A stretch of DNA of 64,000 bases from Pseudodonghicola sp048268305 (GTDB lineage Bacteria; Pseudomonadota; Alphaproteobacteria; Rhodobacterales; Rhodobacteraceae). The stretch is taken from NCBI RefSeq assembly GCF_048268305.1, contig NZ_JBLWVT010000004.1, forward strand, positions 186,001 to 250,000, given 5' to 3'. Every line of letters begins with the position of its first letter. Position 1 is the stretch's first letter. The translations under genes were made by a program, and so were the position numbers. This document shows positions 43,303 through 53,171 of this stretch, in pieces. The notes under the pieces were generated by a model. The model ran no database searches. It was not told the origin of the DNA and saw nothing but the letters and a program-made list of their open reading frames with translations.

Positions 43303-44064
43303 TCAGGCCGGTGCGTTCAGCCCCAGCCGGGCCAGCACGGTGCGGGTCTCGGCCTCCCAGCGCGTTTTCAGCTCGGCATTGGGGATATGGCGCAGCCCCA
43401 TCGCCTTGAGGCTGTCGGCCTTGGCCGAGGCGGTGGCGCCGAAGCTGGCCGCGACGCGGGGCCACCAATAGGCCAGGCTCGCCTCGATCGCCGGGGTCTC
43501 GCCATTGGCGATCAGCTTGGCGATCCCTTCCTCGGCCAGCTCGGCATGGCGCGCCTCGATCGGAGCGATGGCGCGGAAGGCCTCGGCCAGCGGCTGATAG
43601 GAGACCAGCGCGAAATCCGTCATCTGCACACAGGCGGCGCGGCCCATCAGCAGGTTCATGGTGACCGCATCGGTCCAGCCCATCAGCGGATAGTTGAAGA
43701 CCGCCAGCCGCATGTCGTGTTCGCCGCGCGTCGCGCCGATGTCGGCCTCGCGCGCCAACCTTGCGGTCCAGGGGTGATGGGTGGCGTAACGGTCGGTATC
43801 GGCGCCGAAATCGCCCATGATCCGCAGCACCTTGTCGGCATGATCGGTCTTTTCCAGCACGATCTTGGCCGCCGCGATCCGTTCCTTGATGCCGGGGCCC
43901 TGGTTGATGATGTCGGCGAAGCCGGCGGCCCCCGCCAACTCGCTGTCGACAAAGCTTGCCATCAGCTTCATCAGCTCGGCGCGATAGCGCGGCGGCACAT
44001 TGGTGGGATTGCTCAGCACCCCGCCTTGGGCCAGGTAATCCTCGATCCGCATGTCTTCGGTCAT
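43303..44064 (-). CDS. PaaA/PaaC-like ferritin-superfamily protein
   Basis: A 253-residue all-helical protein of the phenylacetate-catabolism ferritin-like family, an addition to the normal PaaA and PaaC subunits. Candidate di-iron ligands are Glu42, Glu71/His75 in LEKTDHADK and Glu170/His173 in PIEARHAEL, a pattern E, ExxxH, ExxH that is close to but not identical to PaaA. It is 24 bases downstream of paaE in the same unit. It could be an alternate oxygenase component, a chaperone for the complex, or a stand-alone enzyme. Its reaction is unknown to me. Confidence 0.75.
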   Translation of the reverse strand: MTEDMRIEDYLAQGGVLSNPTNVPPRYRAELMKLMASFVDSELAGAAGFADIINQGPGIKERIAAAKIVLEKTDHADKVLRIMGDFGADTDRYATHHPWTARLAREADIGATRGEHDMRLAVFNYPLMGWTDAVTMNLLMGRAACVQMTDFALVSYQPLAEAFRAIAPIEARHAELAEEGIAKLIANGETPAIEASLAYWWPRVAASFGATASAKADSLKAMGLRHIPNAELKTRWEAETRTVLARLGLNAPA

Positions 44065-44088
44065 GGTCTTTCCTCCCTCAGGGTGGGG

Positions 44089-45162
<1,074 letters not shown>

Positions 45163-45172
45163 CTGCTTCTCC

Positions 45173-45646
45173 TCAGATGCACTTGAAATAGTCGAAGGGT
45201 TCCAGGCAGTCCCGGCAGCGCCAGGTCGCCTTGCAGGGGGTCGAGCCGAACTGGCTGACCTTCTCCACATGGGTCGATCCGCAATGCGGGCAGCGGTCAG
45301 GGCCGCCGGCGGGCTGGGGCGGGGCGATGCCGTATGCCTCCAGCTTGGCACGGCCCGCCTCGGTCAGCCAATCGGTGGTCCAGGCGGGGGAGAGCTGGCG
45401 TTTCAGCTCGATCTTCTCGATCCCGTGGCCGCGCAGGGCGGTTTCGATGTCGAGGTTGATGATCGTGGTCGCCGGGCAACCGGAATAGGTGGGCGTGACG
45501 GTGACGACCAGCGTGTCACCCTGCCAGTCCACGTCGCGGATGATGCCCAGATCGGTCAGCGAGATCACCGGGATCTCGGGGTCGGGCACCTGGCCCAGCC
45601 AGTCCCAGATCTGCTGAACGCTGGGGCGGTCCTGCGTTTGGCGCAT
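45173..45646 (-). CDS. paaD: Phenylacetyl-CoA epoxidase assembly factor PaaD
   Basis: A 157-residue MIP18/SufT-like (DUF59) protein with VPDPEIPVISLTDLGIIRDV at the N terminus, TPTYSGCPATTII in the middle and a C-terminal cysteine cluster (CPHCGS, CKATWRCRDC, FKCI) characteristic of PaaD. It is thought to mature an Fe-S centre of PaaE or the epoxidase. ATG at 45646 is preceded by AGGAGGAGA. Confidence 0.93.
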   Translation of the reverse strand: MRQTQDRPSVQQIWDWLGQVPDPEIPVISLTDLGIIRDVDWQGDTLVVTVTPTYSGCPATTIINLDIETALRGHGIEKIELKRQLSPAWTTDWLTEAGRAKLEAYGIAPPQPAGGPDRCPHCGSTHVEKVSQFGSTPCKATWRCRDCLEPFDYFKCI

Positions 45647-45738
45647 GGGGGTCTCCTCCTGCGGCGGGGCCTTTGCCCCACCTGCCGTTTCCGCCCCCGC
45701 CTTGGTGCGGGGCGCAGAGTGTTCCGAATGAACCGGCG

Positions 45739-46500
45739 TTACCAGCGGGCGTTGGGATAGGCGCGCTGCAACCACTGCATCTGGGTCAGCAGATGGCCCA
45801 GATGTTCGCTGTGCATCCGCCCGTCGCGGCCGCCCTTATGGGCGAAACGGCTGTCGGGAATGGTGAGCGTCGCCTCCTCCAGCACGCGACCCACCAGCGC
45901 GTCGTATTCCGCGCGCAGGCTGGCCGGATCGGGGGCGATGCCCTCTTCCGCCATCGCCTGATCCACCGCGTCGACCACGAACATCTCGCCCACGTAAGGC
46001 CAAAGGTAATCCAGCGCCGCCTGCATGCGGGCATGGCTCTCCTCGGTCCCGTCGCCCAGCGACACCACGGTGTCGGCAGAGCGTTCCAGGTGATAGGCGG
46101 CCTCCTTGCTGGCCTTCTCGGCGATCTCTGCGACGCGGGTGTCCGAGGATTTCATCAGCCGGCCCAGCAGGATCGTGTGCCAGGCGTCGAACAGGAACTG
46201 CCGCATCAGGGTGCGGCCGAAATCGCCGTTCGGCATCTCGACCAGCAGCAGGTTGCGGAAATCCCAGGCGTCGCGGTGAAAGGCGAGCTTGTCGGCGTCG
46301 CGCGCCTCTCCCTCGATCTCACCGGCGAGCCCGAGCCAGAGCTGGGTCTGGCCGATCAGGTCGAGCGCGGTATTGGCCAGCGCGATGTCCTCCTCCAGGA
46401 CCGGCGCGTGACCGCACCATTCGCTGACCCGATGGCCGAGGATCAGGGTATTGTCCCCCATCCGGCAGAGAAATTCGAAAAAGGCCTCGTCCCGCGTCAT
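45739..46500 (-). CDS. paaC: Phenylacetyl-CoA epoxidase structural subunit PaaC
   Basis: A 253-residue helical protein of normal PaaC length, with CRMGDNTLILGHRVSEWCGHAP at the N terminus and a ferritin-like core. In E. coli PaaC pairs with PaaA but binds no iron. The ATG at 46500 overlaps the paaB stop (TGATG); a GTG one codon earlier is also possible. Confidence 0.94.
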   Translation of the reverse strand: MTRDEAFFEFLCRMGDNTLILGHRVSEWCGHAPVLEEDIALANTALDLIGQTQLWLGLAGEIEGEARDADKLAFHRDAWDFRNLLLVEMPNGDFGRTLMRQFLFDAWHTILLGRLMKSSDTRVAEIAEKASKEAAYHLERSADTVVSLGDGTEESHARMQAALDYLWPYVGEMFVVDAVDQAMAEEGIAPDPASLRAEYDALVGRVLEEATLTIPDSRFAHKGGRDGRMHSEHLGHLLTQMQWLQRAYPNARW

Positions 46501-46784
46501 CACATCGCCCCCACTTCGTCGGGGATGTCGAAGAAGGTCGGGTGGCGATAGACCTTCGACTCGCTCGGCTCGTAGAGCGGGCCCTTGTCGCTGGGCGAGG
46601 AGGCCGCGATATGGCGCGCCTCGACCACCCAGATGCTCACGCCCTCATTGCGGCGGGTATAGACGTCACGGGCGTTCTTGATCGCCATTTCGGCGTCGGG
46701 CGCGTGCAGGCTGCCGACATGGCGGTGGCTCATGCCGTGCTGGCCGCGAATGAAGACTTCCCAAAGGGGCCATTCGTTTTTCAT
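46500..46784 (-). CDS. paaB: Phenylacetyl-CoA epoxidase subunit PaaB
   Basis: A 94-residue protein with the conserved PaaB start EWPLWEVFIRGQHGMSHRHVGS and YRRNEG-like YTRRNEGVSIWVVE. PaaB is a small structural subunit bridging PaaAC dimers. AGGAGGAGTTTGACCC precedes the ATG. It ends with a TGATG overlap into paaC. Confidence 0.96.
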   Translation of the reverse strand: MKNEWPLWEVFIRGQHGMSHRHVGSLHAPDAEMAIKNARDVYTRRNEGVSIWVVEARHIAASSPSDKGPLYEPSESKVYRHPTFFDIPDEVGAM

Positions 46785-46864
46785 GGGTCAAACTCCTCCT
46801 AGCCCCGGACGCGCGCAGGCGCCGGGTGATGGCTCAGGGTTGGGCCGGATGGCCCGTCACCGGA

Positions 46865-47857
46865 TTATTCCGCCGCGACCTTCGCGGCCGCTTTCTTGCG
46901 GGCATGGGCCAGCATGGCGTCGCGCACCCATTGGCCTTCGGCCCAGGCCTCGCGCCGGGCGGTCAGCCGGTCGGTGTTGCAGGGGCCATTGCCCTTCAGC
47001 ACGTCATAGAATTCGGACCAGTCGGGTTCCGAGAAATCGTAATGCCCGCGCTCCTCGTTCCAGGTCAGGTGTTCGTCGGGAACGGTCAGGCCCAGATATT
47101 CCGCCTGCGGCACGGTCTGGTCGACGAACTTCTGGCGCAGCTCGTCGTTGGTGTTCATCTTGATCTTCCAGGCCATCGACTGGGTGGAATGGACCGAGTC
47201 CTTGTCGGAGGGCCCGAACATCATCAGCGAGGGATACCAGAAGCGATTGAGCGCATCCTGCGCCATCTTCTTCTGCGCCGGGGTGCCCTGCGCCATCTTC
47301 ATCATGATGTCGTAGCCCTGCCGCTGGTGAAAGCTTTCCTCCTTGCAGATGCGGATCATCGCGCGGGAGTAGGGGCCAAAGGATGTCCGCTGCAACGGCA
47401 CCTGGTTCATGATGGCGGCGCCATCGACCAGCCAGCCCACGGCGCCCATGTCGGCCCAGGTCAGCGTCGGATAGTTGAAGATGGAGCTGTATTTCATCTT
47501 GCCCGACAAAAGCTGTTCGGTCAGCTCGTCGCGGCTGACCCCCAGCGTTTCGGCGGCGCAATAGAGGTAGAGGCCGTGGCCGGCCTCATCCTGGACCTTG
47601 GCCAGCAGGATCGCCTTGCGCTCCAGCGTAGGGGCGCGGGTGATCCAGTTGCCTTCCGGCAACTGGCCGACGATCTCGGAATGCGCATGTTGCCCGATTT
47701 GACGGATCAGCGTCTTGCGATAGTCCTCGGGCATCCAGTCCTTGGGCTCGATCTTCTCGTTCGCATCGACGCGGGCCTGGAACCGGCGCTCCTCCTCGGT
47801 CATTTCCTCGGGGGATTTGACGCCGGTTCCGGCGGTCTTGATCATCTGGGCATACAT
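46865..47857 (-). CDS. paaA: Phenylacetyl-CoA epoxidase catalytic subunit PaaA
   Basis: A 330-residue di-iron protein. The E-x2-H ligands are in KVQDEAGHGLYLYCAAE and CKEESFHQRQGYDIMMKM, and AFTYSIFNYPTL-like YSSIFNYPTLTWADMG is the helix after. It epoxidises the ring of phenylacetyl-CoA. A GGGAGGACTGCGAC ribosome-binding region precedes the ATG, 31 bases after paaJ. Confidence 0.96.
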   Translation of the reverse strand: MYAQMIKTAGTGVKSPEEMTEEERRFQARVDANEKIEPKDWMPEDYRKTLIRQIGQHAHSEIVGQLPEGNWITRAPTLERKAILLAKVQDEAGHGLYLYCAAETLGVSRDELTEQLLSGKMKYSSIFNYPTLTWADMGAVGWLVDGAAIMNQVPLQRTSFGPYSRAMIRICKEESFHQRQGYDIMMKMAQGTPAQKKMAQDALNRFWYPSLMMFGPSDKDSVHSTQSMAWKIKMNTNDELRQKFVDQTVPQAEYLGLTVPDEHLTWNEERGHYDFSEPDWSEFYDVLKGNGPCNTDRLTARREAWAEGQWVRDAMLAHARKKAAAKVAAE

Positions 47858-47888
47858 GTCGCAGTCCTCCCGTTTGGGGCGTCTCTCC

Positions 47889-49091
47889 TCAGACGCGTTC
47901 GATTATCAGGGCAGCCCCCTGACCAACCCCCACGCACATGGTGCACAGCGCATAGCGCCCGCCGGTGCGTTGGAGCTGATAGGCCGCCGTCATCACCAGC
48001 CGCGCGCCCGACATGCCGAGCGGGTGGCCGATGGCGATCGCGCCGCCATTGGGGTTCACGTGGGGGGCATCATCCGCCACACCCAGTTCGCGCAGGGTGG
48101 CAAGACCCTGGCTGGCGAAGGCTTCGTTCAGTTCGATCACATCCATCTGGTCGATGGTGAGCCCTGCGCGCGCCAGAACCTTGCGGGTCGCGGGCACCGG
48201 GCCGATGCCCATGACGCGCGGCGCGACGCCGGCGGCGGACATCGCCACCACGCGGGCGATCGGGGTCAGGCCATTCTTGGCCGCCGCCGCCTCATTCGCC
48301 AGCAAAAGCGCCGCAGCGCCGTCGTTGACGCCCGAGGCATTGCCGGCGGTGACCGTCAGATCGGGGCCGTTGACGCCCTTCAGCTTGGCCAGCTGTTCGG
48401 CGGTGGTGCCGGGGCGCGGGTGTTCGTCGGTATCGACGGTCACCGGATCGCCCTTGCGCTGGGGAATAACGACCGGTGTGATCTCCTCCTTGAACACACC
48501 GGCGGCCTGCGCCGCAGCCCAGCGGGCCTGGCTGCGGGCGGCGAAAGCATCCTGGTCGGCGCGGTTGACGTCATAGTCGGCGGCGACGTTGTCGGCGGTC
48601 TCCGGCATCGAATCGACGCCATATTGCGCCTTCATCTTGGGATTGACGAAGCGCCAGCCGATGGTGGTGTCATAGACCGCGTTCGACCGCGAAAAGGCGC
48701 TGGTCGCCTTCGGCATCACGAAGGGCGCGCGCGACATGCTTTCGACGCCGCCGGCAATCGCCATGTCGTAATCGCCGGCGCGGATCGCCCGGGCGGCGGC
48801 GCCCACGGCATCCATGCCAGAGGCGCAAAGGCGGTTGATCGTGCTCCCCGGCACCTCGACCGGCAGACCGGCCAGCAGGGCGGCCATGCGGCCGACGTTG
48901 CGGTTGTCTTCGCCCGCCTGGTTGGCGTCGCCGAAGATCACGTCATCCAGGCTTGCCCAATCCACCTGCGGGTTGCGCGCCATCAGCGCGGCAATCGGGA
49001 TCGCGGCCAGATCGTCGGCGCGGACCTGGGACAGGGCCCCGCCGTAACGGCCGATCGGGGTGCGCTGGGCATCGCAGATGAAGGCGTCCAT
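47889..49091 (-). CDS. paaJ: Thiolase PaaJ/PcaF (3-oxoadipyl-CoA and 3-oxo-5,6-dehydrosuberyl-CoA thiolase)
   Basis: A 400-residue classical thiolase with the acyl Cys in NRLCASGMDAVG, NEAFASQ, the GHPLGMSGARL loop and the C-terminal catalytic Cys in CTMCVGVGQGAALI. The FICDAQRTPIGRYGGAL N terminus and the 400-residue length are those of PcaF/PaaJ. Placed first in the paaJ-ABCDE unit it should act at two steps of phenylacetate breakdown; a beta-ketoadipate function cannot be excluded. Confidence 0.93.
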   Translation of the reverse strand: MDAFICDAQRTPIGRYGGALSQVRADDLAAIPIAALMARNPQVDWASLDDVIFGDANQAGEDNRNVGRMAALLAGLPVEVPGSTINRLCASGMDAVGAAARAIRAGDYDMAIAGGVESMSRAPFVMPKATSAFSRSNAVYDTTIGWRFVNPKMKAQYGVDSMPETADNVAADYDVNRADQDAFAARSQARWAAAQAAGVFKEEITPVVIPQRKGDPVTVDTDEHPRPGTTAEQLAKLKGVNGPDLTVTAGNASGVNDGAAALLLANEAAAAKNGLTPIARVVAMSAAGVAPRVMGIGPVPATRKVLARAGLTIDQMDVIELNEAFASQGLATLRELGVADDAPHVNPNGGAIAIGHPLGMSGARLVMTAAYQLQRTGGRYALCTMCVGVGQGAALIIERV

Positions 49092-49126
49092 TCGTTCTTC
49101 TCTCCAGTCATTCCATATTCATAAGA

Positions 49127-49140
49127 CGACCGATTGGTCG
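49127..49140. promoter_or_regulatory. Probable PaaR operator upstream of paaJ
   Basis: Perfect arms CGACC and GGTCG around GATT, extending to GACCGATTGGTCGGG, lie 36 bases before the paaJ start. The pattern equals that between paaZ and paaG. The surrounding gap (49092-49384) holds nothing else I can support. Confidence 0.6.
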
Positions 49141-49384
49141 GGTATTACGGCCTGACGCGATTCGGAGCAAGAGAAATGTAACGAGAATCCATTCATTTTG
49201 GAATTCTGGTAACGCATGCCCGCTCCTCCTCGACCGGTCCGCGTCAGTTGTGCGGCCTTCGGCGAGGTTCGGCAAGATGAAAGCCATGCGCGACTGCATG
49301 GGGGCTGATGCAATTCCCCTCCGAAGGGCCTAGATCGGAGCGAATGGCCCGGAGGGTCCGGGTGGGTGGTGAAACGGTGTGACG

Positions 49385-51058
49385 ATGGCTGGAAAGACCA
49401 TGATCCGGGCGGCGCTGGCGGCGTTTTTGACCTTTGCGGTCGCTACCGTCCCGCGCGCCGAAGAGGCTGCGCCGCAGGCGGCAGCCAATGAGGCGCCCAC
49501 GCTGCCGGCGGATCCGGGGTTCGCCACGCTGCGCTACAATATCGCCAACGACCCCGACGCGGCGCTTGATCGCATCGCGGCGCTGTTGGCGGTGCTGCAA
49601 AAGGACGATGCCGTCGACGCGCGGGTGATCTTCGACCTCTATGCCCTGGCCGCCGATCTGATGATCGAAGGGGGCAGCGCGGCACAGGCGGCGCAGGTCA
49701 AGGCGCAGCTCGCCGATTTCGCCGCCGCGCTGCGGGTGGAGGTCGGCCGCGATCCGATCCCGCTCTATGCCCAGGCGGCGGCGCTGCTTGAGGATACCGA
49801 CCAGCTCGAGGCGGCGCGCGAAAGTCTGCTCAGCCTTCTGGGCGAACAGCAGGCCAGCGGCCTCAGTGCCGGGGAAACCGCCCCGGCGCTCGCGGCGCTT
49901 GCCCGGGTGGCGACGGGGCTGGGCGGTCGGTCGCCTGATCTGCCGGCCCCGCCACAGGTGCCGGCGCTGCAGAAGGCGACGCTCTTCTTTGCCACTGACC
50001 GCGCCCGCAATGACGAGGGGCTGCCGCAAAGCTTCTATGGCGGTGGTCGCGGTGATCCGGAGTTCGGCAGGGCCGAGGTGTCGCTGCCCGATCCGGTGGG
50101 GCTTGGCCATGCGGTCTTGCGCCGGGTCGATCCGCTGGCCGAGGCGGGCTTTTACGCAAGGCTGGACCGCGCCCTGGCCAGTCGCGCAGCGCCCGAGCTG
50201 CTGGTCTATGTCCATGGCGCCGGCATGGGATTCGAAGAGGCCACCCGCCGCGCCGCCGGCCTGGCCGTCGCGCTGCGCTTCGACGGGCTTCCGGTGCTCT
50301 ATTCCTGGGCTTCGGGCGGTTCGGTGGTGGATTACATCGGCGACACCGCGGCGGCCGATCTCAGCGGTCCGCGTCTGGCGCGGTTTCTGGAGGCGCTGCG
50401 GCAGCGGGCCGGCGCTCGTCGCATCCATCTGCTGGCCGAGGGGCTTGGCGCCCGCCCGCTGCTCGCGGCGCTGATGCTGATGCAGGCGGGGCACCCGGGG
50501 CAGGGGCCGCTTTTCGGTCAGATCATCCTGGCCGCCCCGGATGTCGATGCCGGCCTGTTTCAGGAAATCGCCCCCCAGATCCGCCCGTTGGCGCTGCGGC
50601 TGACGCTCTATGCCTCGGATCAGGCGCGGACTCTGTCGGTCGCGCGGGAGCTTTACGGTGATGCGCTGCGCGCGGGTGACGGGGGCACGGTGACGCTGAC
50701 CCAGGGCGGGGTCGACAGTATCGACATCTCGGGGTGGGGGCGGGATCCGCTGCGCCCGCAGATCGGCGCGCCGGCCTTGACCGACATCGCCACGCTGATC
50801 CGGCGCGATGCGCCGCCCTCGCGGCGTTGCGGTCTTGCCGAGACGCTGGGCGGGGCGGGGGATGGTGTGGTCTGGGTGGTGCCCGATGCGACGAACACGT
50901 CCTGCAGCGATCCGGCCTGGCCCGATCTGCTGGCCGCTTTGACCCGCGCGGCGATCAGGGACTGGCCGCAGGCGCAGCGGATTCTGCAAGAGCAGATCGC
51001 CGATCCGGCCCGCCGCAGCCAGTTGGAACCGGTCCTGCGACGCCTGATCGGCGGCTAG
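49385..51058 (+). CDS. Exported DUF900-type alpha/beta-hydrolase-fold protein lacking its nucleophile
   Basis: A 557-residue protein. Residues 1-26 form a signal peptide; residues 35-185 are an alanine-rich helical (TPR-like) region; from about 197 a DUF900 hydrolase domain begins with ATLFFATDRARND. VYVHGAGMGFEEATRRAA and GLPVLYSWASGG match the family, but the nucleophile elbow H-S-M-G reads AEGLGA, with Gly353 instead of Ser, and the region of the family His (G-H-S-Y) reads GRDPL. It is therefore probably a pseudo-enzyme. An alternative start at 49400 follows GGAAAG and would keep the signal peptide. Confidence 0.75.
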   Translation: MAGKTMIRAALAAFLTFAVATVPRAEEAAPQAAANEAPTLPADPGFATLRYNIANDPDAALDRIAALLAVLQKDDAVDARVIFDLYALAADLMIEGGSAAQAAQVKAQLADFAAALRVEVGRDPIPLYAQAAALLEDTDQLEAARESLLSLLGEQQASGLSAGETAPALAALARVATGLGGRSPDLPAPPQVPALQKATLFFATDRARNDEGLPQSFYGGGRGDPEFGRAEVSLPDPVGLGHAVLRRVDPLAEAGFYARLDRALASRAAPELLVYVHGAGMGFEEATRRAAGLAVALRFDGLPVLYSWASGGSVVDYIGDTAAADLSGPRLARFLEALRQRAGARRIHLLAEGLGARPLLAALMLMQAGHPGQGPLFGQIILAAPDVDAGLFQEIAPQIRPLALRLTLYASDQARTLSVARELYGDALRAGDGGTVTLTQGGVDSIDISGWGRDPLRPQIGAPALTDIATLIRRDAPPSRRCGLAETLGGAGDGVVWVVPDATNTSCSDPAWPDLLAALTRAAIRDWPQAQRILQEQIADPARRSQLEPVLRRLIGG

Positions 51059-51067
51059 TCAAGGTCG

Positions 51068-51096
51068 GGACCGGGCGCGTTCAGGCGCCCTGGTCC
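51068..51096. terminator. Imperfect hairpin after the hydrolase-fold gene
   Basis: GGACC plus GGGCGC pair with GCGCCC plus GGTCC, with one bulged T and a 6-base loop. Lies between convergent genes; no clear T-tract. Confidence 0.45.
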
Positions 51097-51120
51097 GATA
51101 TCGGATGGCCGCCCGGCGGA

Positions 51121-51345
51121 TCAGATGGCGATCCGGTCGGCGAAGACGTGATAGACGATGCGGTCACGCTTGATACCGCGTTGCGCCAGTTCGGCGTCGC
51201 TCAGCGATTGCAGATACTTGATCTGATCCTGGCGCGAATTGGCTTCGGCGATGCGCTCCATCCAGGCCCACAGCCCATGGCCAAAGGCCACGAAGGGGCG
51301 CGAGATCGAGAAACCGGCGGACGGTTGGCTGGTCGTATGTGCCAT
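51121..51345 (-). CDS. DUF1127 small protein (YjiS-like), copy 1
   Basis: A 74-residue protein whose C-terminal half has the DUF1127 pattern YLQSLSDAELAQRGIKRDRI. Proteins of this family in alphaproteobacteria often bind RNA and influence phosphate, carbon and motility control; no function is assigned here. Start ATG 51345 follows GAGGG. Overlapping longer reading frames upstream lack family sequence. Confidence 0.85.
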   Translation of the reverse strand: MAHTTSQPSAGFSISRPFVAFGHGLWAWMERIAEANSRQDQIKYLQSLSDAELAQRGIKRDRIVYHVFADRIAI

Positions 51346-51488
51346 TTTTGACCCTCGTAAAGTCGTTACAGAATTGGTGCTCCCTTGCCCTGATATTTGG
51401 TCAATAGTGCTGACGTGAGTAGGGGGGAATCCCGCATGCCCGCCTTGCGGTTTCTGCAATGCAGCATCGACGCGGCATGTTTGAACGG

Positions 51489-51509
51489 AAAAAGGCCCCG
51501 CCGAGGGGC
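51489..51509 (-). terminator. Terminator of the upstream DUF1127 gene
   Basis: On the minus strand, GCCCC and GGGGC enclose a 5-base loop and are followed by C and five T residues. It ends the gene at 51570-51782. Confidence 0.7.
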
Positions 51510-51569
51510 AGGGCCAGGTCAATTCGGGCAAAGCCGAGGGGAGACGTCTGAAATCGCGCTTGGGCCGGT

Positions 51570-51782
51570 TCAGGCCCAGAGCGAGTCATGCATGACGAAA
51601 CGGGCGATATCGGCCCGTTTCAGCCCGCGATCGGCCAGTTCGGCGTCGCTGAGCTTGGAAATCTCGATAACCTGACGGCTTTGCGACGGGGTCTCGGCGC
51701 TGCTGCCGAACAGTTCGGTCAGGATGGAATAGAGGCTGGGGAAGGGGGCGGACAGGGCCGCCGGCGTGGTCGAATGGGCCAT
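51570..51782 (-). CDS. DUF1127 small protein (YjiS-like), copy 2
   Basis: A 70-residue relative of the 51121-51345 product with ISKLSDAELADRGLKRADIARFV at the C terminus. GAGGAGG stands directly upstream of the ATG at 51782. It has its own terminator, so the two copies are separate units. The N-terminal part (AHSTTPAALSAPFPS) is not conserved between copies. Confidence 0.85.
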   Translation of the reverse strand: MAHSTTPAALSAPFPSLYSILTELFGSSAETPSQSRQVIEISKLSDAELADRGLKRADIARFVMHDSLWA

Positions 51783-51958
51783 TTGGCACCTCCTCATGGG
51801 CTGATGTTTCTGCGGTTGCATCATCAATTATGCTGCGCATGCATCATGTGCCAGAGGGGCCAGGGCATATCCCGTCTGCGCCGGGCGCATGACTGGCCTG
51901 TGACTGGTGCGGGGCGGGCAGGGCGGGCGCGGACCGGGGCCCGCGCTCGCCCCGGGTC

Positions 51959-52357
51959 TCAGTCGGCGCGGAATTGCGGATCGACCGGCACCTGCAGCCC
52001 GGTGGCCAGGGCATTGGTCTGGCTCGCCATTCCGACCACGGCGAGCAGCTCGCCATACATCTCCGCGGTCATCCCCTTGGCGCGCGCGGCGGCGCTGTGG
52101 GAATGGACGCAATATTCACAGCCATTGGCGATCGAGACCGCGACATAGAGCATTTCCTTGACCACCGGATCGAGCGTCCCCGGCCCCATCACCACCTTCA
52201 GCCGGTCCCAGGTGGCGCGCAGAAGCGCGGGGTCGTGCGCCAGCGCCCGCCAGAAGTTGTTGACGTAATCGGTGCCGCGGGCGGCGCGGATCTCGTCGAA
52301 GACGGCGCGCGCCTCGGGCGCGGCCTCGGTATCGCTCAGCAAATTGACGGTGGCCAT
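51959..52357 (-). CDS. AhpD/carboxymuconolactone-decarboxylase family protein
   Basis: A 132-residue helical protein with the redox motif GCEYCVHSHSAAA (CxxC followed by H). It belongs to the CMD/AhpD family, whose members act as peroxidase partners or have unknown functions. GAGGAGAG precedes the ATG at 52357. It is divergent from the GntR regulator, which may control it. Confidence 0.85.
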   Translation of the reverse strand: MATVNLLSDTEAAPEARAVFDEIRAARGTDYVNNFWRALAHDPALLRATWDRLKVVMGPGTLDPVVKEMLYVAVSIANGCEYCVHSHSAAARAKGMTAEMYGELLAVVGMASQTNALATGLQVPVDPQFRAD

Positions 52358-52477
52358 GGCAACTCTCCTCTGTCTGTCGGCCGCGATGCTAGCACCGCCG
52401 CCCCGGCGGGGCCATGCGCCCGGATTGCACAGCCGGCGCCGGGGCCTTACCTTGGCGCGGCAGCAACCGGGGCAGGC

Positions 52478-53128
52478 ATGGCGGGACAGACGGATCAAAT
52501 CGTCAGCGCGATTCTGGCGGATATCGACGCCGGACGGCTGAATCCCGGCGACGTGCTGGAAGAGGCGCCGCTGATGCAGACGCATGCGGTGTCGCGCACC
52601 CCGGTGCGCGAGGCCTTCATCCAGCTTGAGACCGCCGGGCTGATCCGCCGGTTGCCGCGCAAGGGGGCGGTGCTGTTCAAGCCGACGCTGGAGGAGTTCC
52701 TCGGCATCCTCGAGGTGCATGTCCGGCTGGAGGGGCAGGCGGCCGGGCTCGCCGCGCGGCGGCGCACGCCGGACCAGGCCGCGAGGCTGGACGCGGCGGT
52801 ACGGGCCTGCGAGGCCCATGCCCTCGCCAAGGGCGATGGCGATCCGGATGGCTACTACCAGCTCAACCTGCACTTCCACGAGGCGGTGGCGCTGGCCTCG
52901 GGCAACCCCTTCCTGGTCGAGATGATCAAGACCAACGCGCGCAAGCTGATGGCCTATTACCGGGCGCAATACCGCTATCCCGGTGCCATCGCCGCCTCGG
53001 CGCGGGAGCACCGCGAGATCGCCGATCTGATCGTGGCGCATGATCGCGACAGGGCCGAGGCCGCGATGGTCGCCCATATGGAATTCGATCAGGCCACGGT
53101 GATGGATCTGCTGGTGGTGCTGGGATAG
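52478..53128 (+). CDS. GntR-family transcriptional regulator (FCD domain)
   Basis: A 216-residue protein with a GntR winged HTH (SRTPVREAFIQLETAGLIRRLPRKGAVL-type, residues 39-65) and an all-helical FCD ligand domain with metal-binding His in LNLHFHEAVALASGN and HMEFDQ. Divergent from the AhpD-like gene and upstream of the amidotransferase/P450 island, for which it may be an additional regulator. GGGGCAGGC precedes the ATG. Confidence 0.88.
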   Translation: MAGQTDQIVSAILADIDAGRLNPGDVLEEAPLMQTHAVSRTPVREAFIQLETAGLIRRLPRKGAVLFKPTLEEFLGILEVHVRLEGQAAGLAARRRTPDQAARLDAAVRACEAHALAKGDGDPDGYYQLNLHFHEAVALASGNPFLVEMIKTNARKLMAYYRAQYRYPGAIAASAREHREIADLIVAHDRDRAEAAMVAHMEFDQATVMDLLVVLG

Positions 53129-53171
53129 CGCCCGACTGTCGGACGCATCGCCTGGGGCATCTGTCGGATTT

